Source: Oscillospiraceae bacterium
GTDB lineage: Bacteria; Bacillota; Clostridia; Oscillospirales; Acutalibacteraceae
DNA: 64,000 nt
Assembly (NCBI GenBank): GCA_015065765.1
Contig: SVPP01000006.1
Span: forward strand, 60,104 to 124,103
Direction: 5' to 3'
Shown: in pieces, positions 1 to 8,334 of the stretch
Layout: every line of letters begins with the position of its first letter
How positions within the stretch are numbered: the stretch's first letter is position 1
Program-made: the position numbers and the translations under genes
Notes under the pieces: generated by a model
Databases searched by the model: none
The model's input: only the letters and a program-made list of their open reading frames with translations
Told to the model about the DNA's origin: nothing

Positions 1-312
1 GATACACAAATGGAAACACTTGCAGACATCGGCATTTGCGCCGACACAGGAGAAGAGGTTGTAACCGGCTCAACGAGAATGAAAGCCGGAACTGCACAGA
101 AAATTATCCTCAACATGATTTCAACTGTTTCAATGACAAAATGCGGTTGCGTTTATGAAAACATGATGATAAATTTAAAACCTACAAACAAAAAACTCCG
201 CAAAAGAATGATCGGAATTGTGACTGAAATTCTTAAATGCAATGAAGAAAAAGCAGAGGAACTTCTTGAAGAAAATTTCTGGAATATCAGGTCTACAGTG
301 GAGGGTAAATAA
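1..312 (+). CDS. murQ: N-acetylmuramic acid 6-phosphate etherase, C-terminal part (5' end outside window)
   Basis: The frame is open from the first base of the window, so this is the last ~103 residues of a longer gene. The motif GSTRMKAGTAQK near residue 20 and the following segment with K..NKKLR are typical of the MurQ C-terminal SIS-fold region. MurQ cleaves the lactyl ether of MurNAc-6-phosphate, giving GlcNAc-6-phosphate and D-lactate in cytosolic peptidoglycan recycling. Its stop overlaps the next start (TAATG at 310-314), so it is translationally coupled to the DUF4838 gene. The context of amino-sugar hydrolases agrees with this role. Confidence 0.9.
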   Translation, partial: DTQMETLADIGICADTGEEVVTGSTRMKAGTAQKIILNMISTVSMTKCGCVYENMMINLKPTNKKLRKRMIGIVTEILKCNEEKAEELLEENFWNIRSTVEGK

Positions 313-2051
313 TGAGCATTTATAAATTGTGCGAAAACGGTGAAAGTAATTTTCACATTGTAAATCATCAATATTCCGATGAAACTGTACGCTACGCTTG
401 CTCTGAACTTCAGAAATATATCCTCAAAGCTACAAATACAGTTATTCCCTATTTTTCTGACCGGTGTCCTATGCGCGGGCCTGAAATCCGAATAGGCGCA
501 GATGTGCGAAATGAAACAAAATGGGAAGAAAATTTACACAGTGAAGGTTTTGTTATCCGCGGTGACGCTGAACATATTACAATCACCGGAAAAACTTCAC
601 GCGGTGTTCTTTACGGTGTTTACAGGTTTCTTGAAATTTTTCTTGGCTTCAGATGCTTTACAAAAGATGTTGAAACGATTAATACTCTTGACACTTTTGA
701 AATTGAACTGACAGAAATCCGCGAAGAGCCTGCATTTGATTTCCGCGATGCATATTTCAGAAATGCCTTTGACGGAGATTTCTGTGCAAAAAATAAACTT
801 AATTCAAGCCTGGGTGACATTTCAACAGCAAAAGGCGGAAGAATGAAATGGTTCAACTTCCATCATTCATTCTGTGACCTTGTGCCGGAAAAAGATTATT
901 TCGAAACTCATCCTGAATATTTTTCTGAGATTGACGGAAAGAGAACTCGTGACAGTCAGCTTTGTCTGACAAATCCTGACGTTCTGAAAATCGCAGAAAA
1001 AACTCTCAGAAAATGGATAAAAGAAAATCCCGAATGTGTTGTTTTTTCTGTGGCACAGAATGACAATGCACTTCGCTGTCAGTGCGAAAAATGTAAGGCA
1101 CTTGAAAAAGAAGAGGAAAGTCCTGCAGGACCTATAATTCATTTCGTAAACAAGCTTGCAGATTTAATAAAAGAAGATTACCCACATATTTTTCTTCACA
1201 CCTTCGCTTACATGTATTCCGTTCCTGCACCGAAGAAAGTTGAGGCACGAGACAACGTAATTGTCCGTCTTTGCTCTATTGATTGCAGATTCGATAAGCC
1301 ATTTGAAGTTCTTGCAGAAGAAAATACCCACGGCAGTGAAAACGAATTTGTTAGTGCCCTGAAAGATTGGCAGAATCACGCAAAGCAGCTTTATGTCTGG
1401 GATTACGCAGTAAATTTTGAAAACTATCTTCAGCCTTTTCTTCATTTCCACACACTGAAAGAAAACATTCAGTTTTTCAAAAAAACAGGTGTAAAAGGTC
1501 TGCTTGAGCAAGGCAACTTTGCCTACGGCGGAGGTGCTTCATGCGATGATCTGAAAGCATATATTATCAGCCGTCTTCTGTGGAATCCCGACACAGACAT
1601 TGATGATGAAATGAAGAGGTTTTTCACTGCTGTTTACGGAAAAGAACCAGGAAGATACATCAAAGAATATGTAACTCTTATGGAAGACGCCTGTTCATCT
1701 GCACGTCTTTCCATTTATCAGCATCCTGATGCTGACTATTTAAATGATGAACTGGTTTCAGAATGTGACAAACTTTTCAGAAAGGCTATAGATTGTGCAG
1801 AAAATGAAAATCATCTTTGCAATATCCGAAAGGAATACCTTGCAATCAGATTTTTACAACTCACAAGAATGGAAATTGATACGCCCCATCGCACCGAAAT
1901 GATAGAAGAATTTTTCAAAGATGTAAAAAGTTTCGGCATTACGGAAATCATGGAAAGAGTTTCTCTCCCGATTTCAAAGCACGCAATGATAATCAGCCGA
2001 TATGCAAAAGAATTTGAGGGCGAATACAGAGTGTACTACATAATGCAGTAA
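312..2051 (+). CDS. DUF4838-type glycoside-hydrolase-like protein
   Basis: 579 residues, no signal peptide, so probably cytosolic. The first ~130 residues resemble the non-catalytic alpha/beta domain that precedes GH20 or GH67 barrels (segment GVLYGVYRFLE near residue 100). The middle is DUF4838-like, with a small Cys cluster (CQCEKCKALE, about residue 257) as often seen in this family. The remainder is helical. The substrate is not readable from sequence; beta-N-acetylhexosaminide or glucuronide hydrolysis is the usual guess for the family. It overlaps murQ by one base and lies ahead of a GNAT and a GH84 gene, so it probably works on GlcNAc- or MurNAc-containing oligosaccharides after uptake. 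Confidence 0.7.
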   Translation: MSIYKLCENGESNFHIVNHQYSDETVRYACSELQKYILKATNTVIPYFSDRCPMRGPEIRIGADVRNETKWEENLHSEGFVIRGDAEHITITGKTSRGVLYGVYRFLEIFLGFRCFTKDVETINTLDTFEIELTEIREEPAFDFRDAYFRNAFDGDFCAKNKLNSSLGDISTAKGGRMKWFNFHHSFCDLVPEKDYFETHPEYFSEIDGKRTRDSQLCLTNPDVLKIAEKTLRKWIKENPECVVFSVAQNDNALRCQCEKCKALEKEEESPAGPIIHFVNKLADLIKEDYPHIFLHTFAYMYSVPAPKKVEARDNVIVRLCSIDCRFDKPFEVLAEENTHGSENEFVSALKDWQNHAKQLYVWDYAVNFENYLQPFLHFHTLKENIQFFKKTGVKGLLEQGNFAYGGGASCDDLKAYIISRLLWNPDTDIDDEMKRFFTAVYGKEPGRYIKEYVTLMEDACSSARLSIYQHPDADYLNDELVSECDKLFRKAIDCAENENHLCNIRKEYLAIRFLQLTRMEIDTPHRTEMIEEFFKDVKSFGITEIMERVSLPISKHAMIISRYAKEFEGEYRVYYIMQ

Positions 2052-2064
2052 AGGATGTGACAAA

Positions 2065-2619
2065 ATGACAATCAGACGTTACGAAGAAAAAGATAAAGAA
2101 AACGTACGTTTTGTCTGTCTTAACAGCGACGGGCCGTGCAAAGCGAGAAAAAGACGACAGAATTTTCTGCTTACAACTTACTGTGATTACTTTATAGAAA
2201 AGGAAGGCAGAAACTGCTTCGTTGCGTGTGATGAAAATGACAAGGCGATAGGATATATTCTCTGTGCGGAAAACTATGATAATTTCAAGAAAGTTTTTTA
2301 TTCAGAATATCTGCCGAGAATCAGAAAGTATGAGTTTAATTTCAGAAAATCTGCAATGAAATCAACGCATATTCAGGAAGAATACAAGAACGAATATCCT
2401 GCCCATCTTCACATTGACCTTCTTCCACCATATCAACGAATGGGTCTTGGTCACAAGCTAATGGATGCCCTTTGTGAAAATTTAAAAGAAAAAGGAGTAA
2501 AAGGCGTTTGTCTGACGATGTGGTCAGGAAACAAGAAAGGCGAAAACTTTTACAAAAAATACGGTTTCACTCTTCTTGAAACAAGAGGTACTACGGCAGT
2601 TTATGCTTTGAAATTTTAA
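2065..2619 (+). CDS. GNAT-family acetyltransferase, resembling the HAT-like domain of O-GlcNAcases
   Basis: 184 residues. The acetyl-CoA binding loop is visible as QRMGLGHKL after the strand HIDLLPPY (about residues 116-134), followed by a C-terminal GNAT strand and the FYKKYGF motif. This pattern (HIDLLP...QR.GLG...NFYKKYGF) is the one seen in bacterial proteins related to the C-terminal acetyltransferase-like domain of animal O-GlcNAcase. The gene starts 13 bases after the DUF4838 stop behind an AAGGATG site and precedes a GH84 gene by 9 bases, so it is part of the same operon. The acceptor substrate is unknown. Confidence 0.75.
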   Translation: MTIRRYEEKDKENVRFVCLNSDGPCKARKRRQNFLLTTYCDYFIEKEGRNCFVACDENDKAIGYILCAENYDNFKKVFYSEYLPRIRKYEFNFRKSAMKSTHIQEEYKNEYPAHLHIDLLPPYQRMGLGHKLMDALCENLKEKGVKGVCLTMWSGNKKGENFYKKYGFTLLETRGTTAVYALKF

Positions 2620-2628
2620 AAGAAAAGA

Positions 2629-4200
2629 GTGATAAGCTTGACTGAAAATTTTGAAGAACTTTTCGGAAATATTTTAAACGAAAACAAACTTGACATCAGC
2701 ATAAATTTTGAAAATTCAAAACGCACAACCTATTGCGAAAAATCCAAAAGAATCACTGATGAAAAATACATTTTAAAGATTGTTAAAAACAAAATAGATA
2801 TCATCTGTTCGGGAGAAAAGAGTAAATTCTATGCTCTCTGCGATTTAGCAGAAAGAGTGAAAGAAAAAAATCTGTCCGACGGAGAGTTTGTTTGCTCTCC
2901 ATCTTTTGCAGTGAGAGGTTACATTGAAGGCTTCTACGGAAAGCCGTGGAGCCACGAAAGCAGAAAATCTGTTCTGTGCCTTATGGCAAAAAACAGAATT
3001 AATGCTTTTTTCTACGCGCCGAAGGATGATAGATATCACAGAGAATTATGGCGTGAAAAATATCCTGAGGATGAACTGAAAAAGCTCGAAGAGCTGATTA
3101 AACTTTCACAAAAATATTTCATGAGTTTCAGTTTCTGCATTGCTCCCGGACTTTCGATGAAATATTCTGATGAAAAAGAATTTGAAGCCCTCCTTGAAAA
3201 AACAAAGCAGCTGTACTGTGCAGGTGTCCGCTCTTTCGGACTCCTCCTTGATGACATTGATGAAGAACTCAGCTTTGAAGAAGACAAAAAATTATACGGA
3301 GAAACAGTAAACGCACACATCGATCTTATAAACAAATATTATGAGAATCTTCTCAAAATAGATTCTTCAATCAAGCTTACTGTCTGTCCGACTGTTTATC
3401 ACGGCAGAGGTGACGAATATTACATATCAAAATTAGGACAGAATATTTCACCGCTTATCAGTATTTTCTGGACGGGAAAAGACATCTGTTCCCGTGAACT
3501 GACAACGCATGAAGCACTTAAGTTTTATGAAAACACTCACCATAAAGCTCTTTACTGGGATAATTACCCCGTAAACGATTGCTCAATGTTCAACGAGATG
3601 CACATATCCCCCATTATCGGAAGAGAAAAGGATTTGTGGAAATATTCCGAGGGAATTATCGCAAACTGTATGGAATATGCTGAGTGTTCAAAAATTCCTC
3701 TTATTACAATTGCAGACTACCTGTGGGACAGTGAAAATTATGATTCACAGAAATCATGGGAAAAAGCAATAGAACAAGTCATAGGCGTGGAAAACGCAGA
3801 GAATTTCATTGTCTTTGCAGACCATCTTTATACATCATGTCTCAAAGATGCAAACTCAAGAAGGATGTATAAAGTTTTGGGAGAAATCGAAAAATCTTTC
3901 AAAAAAGGTGAAACAGAAAAAGCTTTTTCATTAGCACGTGATTACCTTGAAAAAATGAAAAAGTGCAGAGAATTCCTGAAACAGGATCTGCCCATTTGCA
4001 GAGAACTTGAAAAATGGTCAGAAAAGTTTTTTGTTACCTGTGACATAATGGAAAATATTTTTGTATTTTTGCAGACAAAAGATGATAAAGTGAAAGAAAA
4101 TCTTTTATCTCTTGCCGACAAGTATATTTCACTTCCTGCAAAAATTTCAAATGATATTGATATTAAAAACGAGCTCAGAGAAGAGCTTGGAATATATTAA
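2629..4200 (+). CDS. GH84 beta-N-acetylglucosaminidase (O-GlcNAcase-like)
   Basis: 523 residues from a GTG at 2629; a TTG at 2638 is better spaced from the GAAAAGAG ribosome site and may be the true start. An N-terminal ~90-residue alpha/beta domain precedes the barrel, which opens with the family motif RGYIEGFYGKPW (about residue 96). The adjacent catalytic aspartates of the substrate-assisted mechanism are in LLLDDIDEE (about residues 208-209). There is no signal peptide. GH84 enzymes remove terminal beta-GlcNAc, for example from protein O-GlcNAc, mucin or N-glycan fragments. With murQ and the DUF4838 gene this forms an amino-sugar salvage operon. Confidence 0.88.
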   Translation: MISLTENFEELFGNILNENKLDISINFENSKRTTYCEKSKRITDEKYILKIVKNKIDIICSGEKSKFYALCDLAERVKEKNLSDGEFVCSPSFAVRGYIEGFYGKPWSHESRKSVLCLMAKNRINAFFYAPKDDRYHRELWREKYPEDELKKLEELIKLSQKYFMSFSFCIAPGLSMKYSDEKEFEALLEKTKQLYCAGVRSFGLLLDDIDEELSFEEDKKLYGETVNAHIDLINKYYENLLKIDSSIKLTVCPTVYHGRGDEYYISKLGQNISPLISIFWTGKDICSRELTTHEALKFYENTHHKALYWDNYPVNDCSMFNEMHISPIIGREKDLWKYSEGIIANCMEYAECSKIPLITIADYLWDSENYDSQKSWEKAIEQVIGVENAENFIVFADHLYTSCLKDANSRRMYKVLGEIEKSFKKGETEKAFSLARDYLEKMKKCREFLKQDLPICRELEKWSEKFFVTCDIMENIFVFLQTKDDKVKENLLSLADKYISLPAKISNDIDIKNELREELGIY

Positions 4201-4217
4201 AAAACGGAGGTTTTATT

Positions 4218-5681
4218 ATGGCATTCATTACAAGATTATTTTCAGCATTACTGGCAGTTATCGTAGGGCTTCCACTGCTTCTGTCATCTGTTTTTCAGAG
4301 CCTGACAAAGCTGGGATATGAAGAAAGACCTACAGAAGAAATTGCAGCAAATTTCCTTGAAGGACATGACAAATTTATTGACGAAGCAAAGGCTGACTAC
4401 TGGAAAGTCGGCTATGCAAGACGCGTTCTCACTCCCGACGACATTGACTCTCACAGATATTTTCTCGGCGGATTTTTGAAATTCCCTGCACAGGAAGCAA
4501 CAGGAGTTGTTGATGATTTGTGTGCAAGAGCCGTTGTACTTGACGATAATTCAGGCAGAGGTGCTGTAGCTTTCGCTTACATTGACGGCATCGGTCTCAT
4601 GAGCGGCGAAATCAAAGAAATCAGAGAAAAACTCGCTGACATTACAGGCAAAGACGGACTTATCAGCATAAATGTAGGCTCAACTCATGCTCACAGCGGC
4701 ATTGACACTCAGGGACTCTGGGGTAATATCCCTAAAACAGGCAGAGACGAGGGATACATGGACAGAGTTGTTGAGAAAGTTTCAGAGGCAATCAGAGAAG
4801 CTTACACAAACCGCACAGAGGGAAGCCTCTACTATTCAGAGGAATCTCACCCCGAGCTTTTCTATGACAACCGTGACCCTTATGCACTTGATGACAATTT
4901 CCATCTCTTCAGATTCGTTCCCAACGATGAGAGTAAAAAAGAAATTTACATCACAAACTTTGGTGCTCACCCCATAAATCTCGGCTGGAGCAATACTGAA
5001 ATTTCAGGTGACTTCCCCTATTATATTGAACAGGCAATAAACGCAAAGGGTGCAGATTTCATCTTTGTTCAGGGCGCAATCGGCGGCGGTATCGGTAATA
5101 ACATGGATGAAGAAACAGGAATCCCCACAGACCTGACCGCTTATGAAAAGATGAAAGAATACAGCCTCATTGTTGCAGACATTCTTTCTTCTCTTGCTGA
5201 AAAAGGCGAAAAGGTTGAACCGGTTATCAATATCCGTCATGAACAGATTGATTTTGAAGTGAACAACTTCGTCTTCAGACTGGCTGAAAGTGCAGGCCTT
5301 TGCAGCGTAAAAGCATTCAAGGAAGACGGTAAAATCCTTCTTACAAGTGAAATCGGTTATGTAGAAATCGGCAAGAATATCAAAGTTATTGAAGCTCCCG
5401 GTGAGGTTATGCCTGAAATTGTTTACGGCGGCTTCTATTCAGCAGAGGAGGCTTTCAACAAAACAGAATATCCTTACGATGCTCTGAACACCCTGTTTGA
5501 CGAAACAGATAAAGTTCTCGTTTTCGGTCTTTGCAACGATGCTGTAGGCTACATTGTTCCCGATAACGATTATTCATCATCAGGCTCAGAAGGTCATTAT
5601 GAGGAAACTGTTTCTACAGGCGACACTGCTGCTACAACCTATTCAAAAGAAATGGCAGAGCTTATTTCAAAATGGGGGTAA
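4218..5681 (+). CDS. Neutral ceramidase-fold hydrolase, copy 1
   Basis: 487 residues behind a strong CGGAGG site at 4206-4210. The N-terminus has a hydrophobic segment (about residues 7-27) that may be a membrane anchor or uncleaved signal. Family PF04734 features are present: a zinc-ligand region STHAHSG (about 155-161), a second histidine in GAHP (about 249) and the end motif GLCNDAVGYIVP...HYEE. The loop that carries the catalytic serine in characterised ceramidases reads QGAIGGGIGNN here, without that serine, so ceramide cleavage is not assured. The next gene is a paralogue 6 bases downstream. It could act on another amide or ester. Confidence 0.75.
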   Translation: MAFITRLFSALLAVIVGLPLLLSSVFQSLTKLGYEERPTEEIAANFLEGHDKFIDEAKADYWKVGYARRVLTPDDIDSHRYFLGGFLKFPAQEATGVVDDLCARAVVLDDNSGRGAVAFAYIDGIGLMSGEIKEIREKLADITGKDGLISINVGSTHAHSGIDTQGLWGNIPKTGRDEGYMDRVVEKVSEAIREAYTNRTEGSLYYSEESHPELFYDNRDPYALDDNFHLFRFVPNDESKKEIYITNFGAHPINLGWSNTEISGDFPYYIEQAINAKGADFIFVQGAIGGGIGNNMDEETGIPTDLTAYEKMKEYSLIVADILSSLAEKGEKVEPVINIRHEQIDFEVNNFVFRLAESAGLCSVKAFKEDGKILLTSEIGYVEIGKNIKVIEAPGEVMPEIVYGGFYSAEEAFNKTEYPYDALNTLFDETDKVLVFGLCNDAVGYIVPDNDYSSSGSEGHYEETVSTGDTAATTYSKEMAELISKWG

Positions 5682-5687
5682 CACAGC

Positions 5688-7175
5688 ATGGTGATTTTAC
5701 GTTTTTTAAGAATCCCTAATCTGGTCAGAGGACTTATAAATATCCTTCTCTCAATTATAATTCTCTGTATGCCCGCTTCAACCTTTACAACTCAGGAAGA
5801 CACATCCGGATACATGCTCACAGGTGACAAAACTTTTTCGCAGGAAGCAGGAAAGATGTGGACTGTAGGTTACGGAGAAAAGGTTCTCACCCCTGAGGAC
5901 ATAAATGCTGACACATACTACATCGCAGGCTACAACACAAACAACCCTGCTAAGGGAGTTCTTGATGATATGTACGCAAAGGCAGTTTACATTGATGATA
6001 ATACAGATCGCGGCGGTGTTGTGCTTTGTGCAATTGACTGTGTGGGCATCAGCCGTAAAGACATAAACGATATCAGAAAATTAGTCATTGAAAGCGGAGA
6101 AATCCCCTCGCTTAAATCAATCAACATCTGTTCCACACACACTCATTCTGCTATTGATACTCAGGGCCTTTGGGGCAAAAACTTCCTGTCTGACGGCAAA
6201 AATGAAAACTTCATGCAAAGCCTGAAAGCGAAAACAGCAGACGCAATTATCAAGGCTTACAAAGCAAGAGAAAACGGAAAGCTTTTCTTCGGTACAGCAG
6301 AAGCTGAAGACATGCAGGCTGACACAAGAACACCTGTTGAGTACAGCAAGACTATCACATCAATCCGTTTCAAGCCTGAAAACGGAAACAAAGACACTTA
6401 TATTGTAAACTTCAATGCTCACGCTGAAGGTCTCGGTAGTAAAACAACAACAGTCAGTGCTGACTTCCCCGCTTACATGACGGAAGAAATAAACCGTCTT
6501 ACAGGCGGTGCAAACGTAGTTTTTGTCAACGGTGCTGTAGGCGGTCTTATTACAGGCGATCAGATTGACAACTTCCTTAAAAGCGAAACCTTTGACTGCG
6601 TAGGCTACACAAAGGACTACGGAAAAAAACTTGCAAATTATGTTGTGGGTATTGCGAACGAGAAAGAGCTTTCACCCATCGTTAACGTCAAGTCTGATGT
6701 TATCAGCGTCAGATGCGATAACACGGCACTCCTCCTCGCAAGATTTTTAGGCGTGCTTAATAACGATGTGGAAAAAAACGGCAGAACTGAAGTTTCAATT
6801 ATTTCAGAAGTCGCCTACATGGAGCTTGGAAATAAGCAGGTAGGAATTTTTATGATTCCCGGTGAGCTTTATCCCGAGCTTGAAACAGGAGCTTTCCTTT
6901 CAGCAGAAGAGTCAGGAACAGGCACAGCGGCAGACTATAAAGTCCTCTCCGAAATGACGGATTGTGAACACTCTTTTGTAGCAGGACTTTGTAATGACGA
7001 GCTTGGATACATTATCCCCGATAACGACTTTGTTCTCCATGAGTGGCTCCCCTACTTCAATATCCCTTATGATTCTTTTGAAAGAAAGCATTATGAGGAA
7101 ACAAACTCAGTAGGCCCCGACACCGCAAGAACAATCCTTGAAAGCATGGATGAATTAATTACATCAGCAAAATAA
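5688..7175 (+). CDS. Neutral ceramidase-fold hydrolase, copy 2
   Basis: 495 residues, a tandem paralogue of the preceding gene. It has an N-terminal hydrophobic segment (about residues 12-30), the zinc motif CSTHTHS (about 147-153), an NAHAEGLG segment where copy 1 has GAHPINLG, and the C-terminal GLCNDELGYIIP...HYEETNSVGP motif. The presumed active-site loop is VNGAVGGLITG, again lacking the ceramidase serine. The two copies are clearly diverged, so this is an old duplication rather than a recent one. A strong hairpin just downstream ends the operon. The substrate is unknown; a lipid amide is plausible from the fold only. Confidence 0.72.
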   Translation: MVILRFLRIPNLVRGLINILLSIIILCMPASTFTTQEDTSGYMLTGDKTFSQEAGKMWTVGYGEKVLTPEDINADTYYIAGYNTNNPAKGVLDDMYAKAVYIDDNTDRGGVVLCAIDCVGISRKDINDIRKLVIESGEIPSLKSINICSTHTHSAIDTQGLWGKNFLSDGKNENFMQSLKAKTADAIIKAYKARENGKLFFGTAEAEDMQADTRTPVEYSKTITSIRFKPENGNKDTYIVNFNAHAEGLGSKTTTVSADFPAYMTEEINRLTGGANVVFVNGAVGGLITGDQIDNFLKSETFDCVGYTKDYGKKLANYVVGIANEKELSPIVNVKSDVISVRCDNTALLLARFLGVLNNDVEKNGRTEVSIISEVAYMELGNKQVGIFMIPGELYPELETGAFLSAEESGTGTAADYKVLSEMTDCEHSFVAGLCNDELGYIIPDNDFVLHEWLPYFNIPYDSFERKHYEETNSVGPDTARTILESMDELITSAK

Positions 7176-7180
7176 AACTT

Positions 7181-7204
7181 TCCCCTCGGTTTTCACCGAG
7201 GGGA
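7181..7204 (+). terminator. Terminator of the murQ-GH84-ceramidase operon
   Basis: Ten-pair perfect stem (7181-7190 with 7195-7204) around a TTTC loop, 5 bases after the second ceramidase gene. The downstream T-run is weak, so the strength is uncertain. Confidence 0.7.
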
Positions 7205-7226
7205 ATTTCATATTCTAAAAAAACTT

Positions 7227-7259
7227 TTGTAACCTTTTTATGCGCTCATTTGTTATAAT
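7227..7259 (+). promoter_or_regulatory. Possible sigma-operon promoter
   Basis: A TATAAT at 7254-7259 lies before the sigma gene. The only upstream -35-like element, TTGTAACC at 7227, is 21 bases away, too far for a housekeeping promoter. TGTAACC is also reminiscent of the AAC-type -35 of ECF promoters, which would allow autoregulation. This is a suggestion only. Confidence 0.35.
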
Positions 7260-7292
7260 AGTGAAAGGACCTTTCAAACAGGCGGTGAAAAA

Positions 7293-7778
7293 ATGACTAA
7301 TGATGATTTTGAAAAAGCAGTTATACGCAACAATCAAAGACTTTTTCTGCTCGCTCTGTCTTTTACTAAAAGCACACATGATGCGCAAGACATTCTTCAG
7401 AATGTTTTTCTGAAGCTGCTCAAATATTCTGAAGAATTTACAAGCGACGAGCATTTAGACAAATGGTTAACAACAGTTTGCGTTAACGAAAGCAAAAACT
7501 ACATAAAATCATTGTTCAGAAAACACCAAAGCATTGACGACTGCGAAATTGTTTCGCCGGATATTTTCGAAAATTCTATGCAGAGTGATTTATACAATGC
7601 TGTCATGTCACTGCCGAAAAAAGATCGAACGGTAATACACCTTTTTTACTACGAGGATATGTCAATCAAAGAAATTTCAAGTATATTGAAATCAACTGAA
7701 TCCACCGTAAAAACAAGGCTGAGCCGTGCAAGAAAAAAACTCAAAGAAATGTTAGGAGATGAATGGATAAATGAATAA
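7293..7778 (+). CDS. ECF-type RNA polymerase sigma factor
   Basis: 161 residues, the usual ECF length. Region 2 is at about residues 10-75, including HDAQDILQNVFLKLL, and region 4 is a C-terminal helix-turn-helix (IKEISSILKSTESTVKTRL) followed by RARKKL. The last 8 bases overlap the next gene, which encodes a single-span membrane protein, the standard arrangement for sigma and anti-sigma. It probably directs a small regulon in response to an envelope signal; the targets are not evident here. Confidence 0.88.
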   Translation: MTNDDFEKAVIRNNQRLFLLALSFTKSTHDAQDILQNVFLKLLKYSEEFTSDEHLDKWLTTVCVNESKNYIKSLFRKHQSIDDCEIVSPDIFENSMQSDLYNAVMSLPKKDRTVIHLFYYEDMSIKEISSILKSTESTVKTRLSRARKKLKEMLGDEWINE

Positions 7779-8295
7779 AACAAATTATAAAAATACCTTT
7801 TCACAAATCCATCCGTCTGACGAAACAGTAGAAAGGATTCTGGATATGACAAATAAAAAACAAACAATCAGTTTTAAAAAAGCATTCGCAGTTGTGCTGG
7901 TTATTGCTTTAATAATCTGTTCAGTAGGAATCATGGCTGATGCTACAACAGACGGTGCGGTAACAGAAAAAATTTCTGAAGTTGCCGACAATGTTTCAAA
8001 GAAAATCAGAGTTCTCGTAAACGGCAAAGAAGCAGACAACTTCGAAATTGTCACCGAAACAGATGAAGACGGCAGAACACATTACAAAGCCAACATTGAT
8101 TTACCTGAAGGCTACGCCTCAGTCGAAGGAGTTGACGAGGCTTTGAACGAAACTGTCGGATCTGTTATTGAATTTGAGCTTGAAAGCTCCGGCAGCGATG
8201 GCGAAGATTATGTTTTCTCGGGAGAAGGCTACGATGTCGTAATTCCCGGCGGAGCTGAAGCATATGAGCCCACAACTGTAGCTGCTTCTGAATAA
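7771..8295 (+). CDS. Single-span membrane protein, probable anti-sigma partner
   Basis: 174 residues overlapping the sigma gene by 8 bases. A short N-terminal cytoplasmic part (about 34 residues, with HPSDETVERILDM) is followed by one membrane span (about 35-53) and an acidic outside domain ending in a Ser/Glu/Asp/Gly-rich tail. No zinc HxxxCxxC anti-sigma motif is present, so the link to the sigma factor rests on position and topology. The N-terminal helix is suited to bind the sigma factor. The acidic tail has no recognised fold. Confidence 0.65.
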   Translation: MNKTNYKNTFSQIHPSDETVERILDMTNKKQTISFKKAFAVVLVIALIICSVGIMADATTDGAVTEKISEVADNVSKKIRVLVNGKEADNFEIVTETDEDGRTHYKANIDLPEGYASVEGVDEALNETVGSVIEFELESSGSDGEDYVFSGEGYDVVIPGGAEAYEPTTVAASE

Positions 8296-8301
8296 TGCAC
8301 T

Positions 8302-8327
8302 TCCCCTGTTCATAGCCGAACAGGGGA
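8302..8327 (+). terminator. Bidirectional terminator between sigma operon and GH98-like gene
   Basis: Ten-pair stem (TCCCCTGTTC with its complement) and a 6-base loop, followed by a T-run on the + strand at 8330-8337. It lies between two convergent genes and can serve both. Confidence 0.8.
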
Positions 8328-8334
8328 TGATTTT

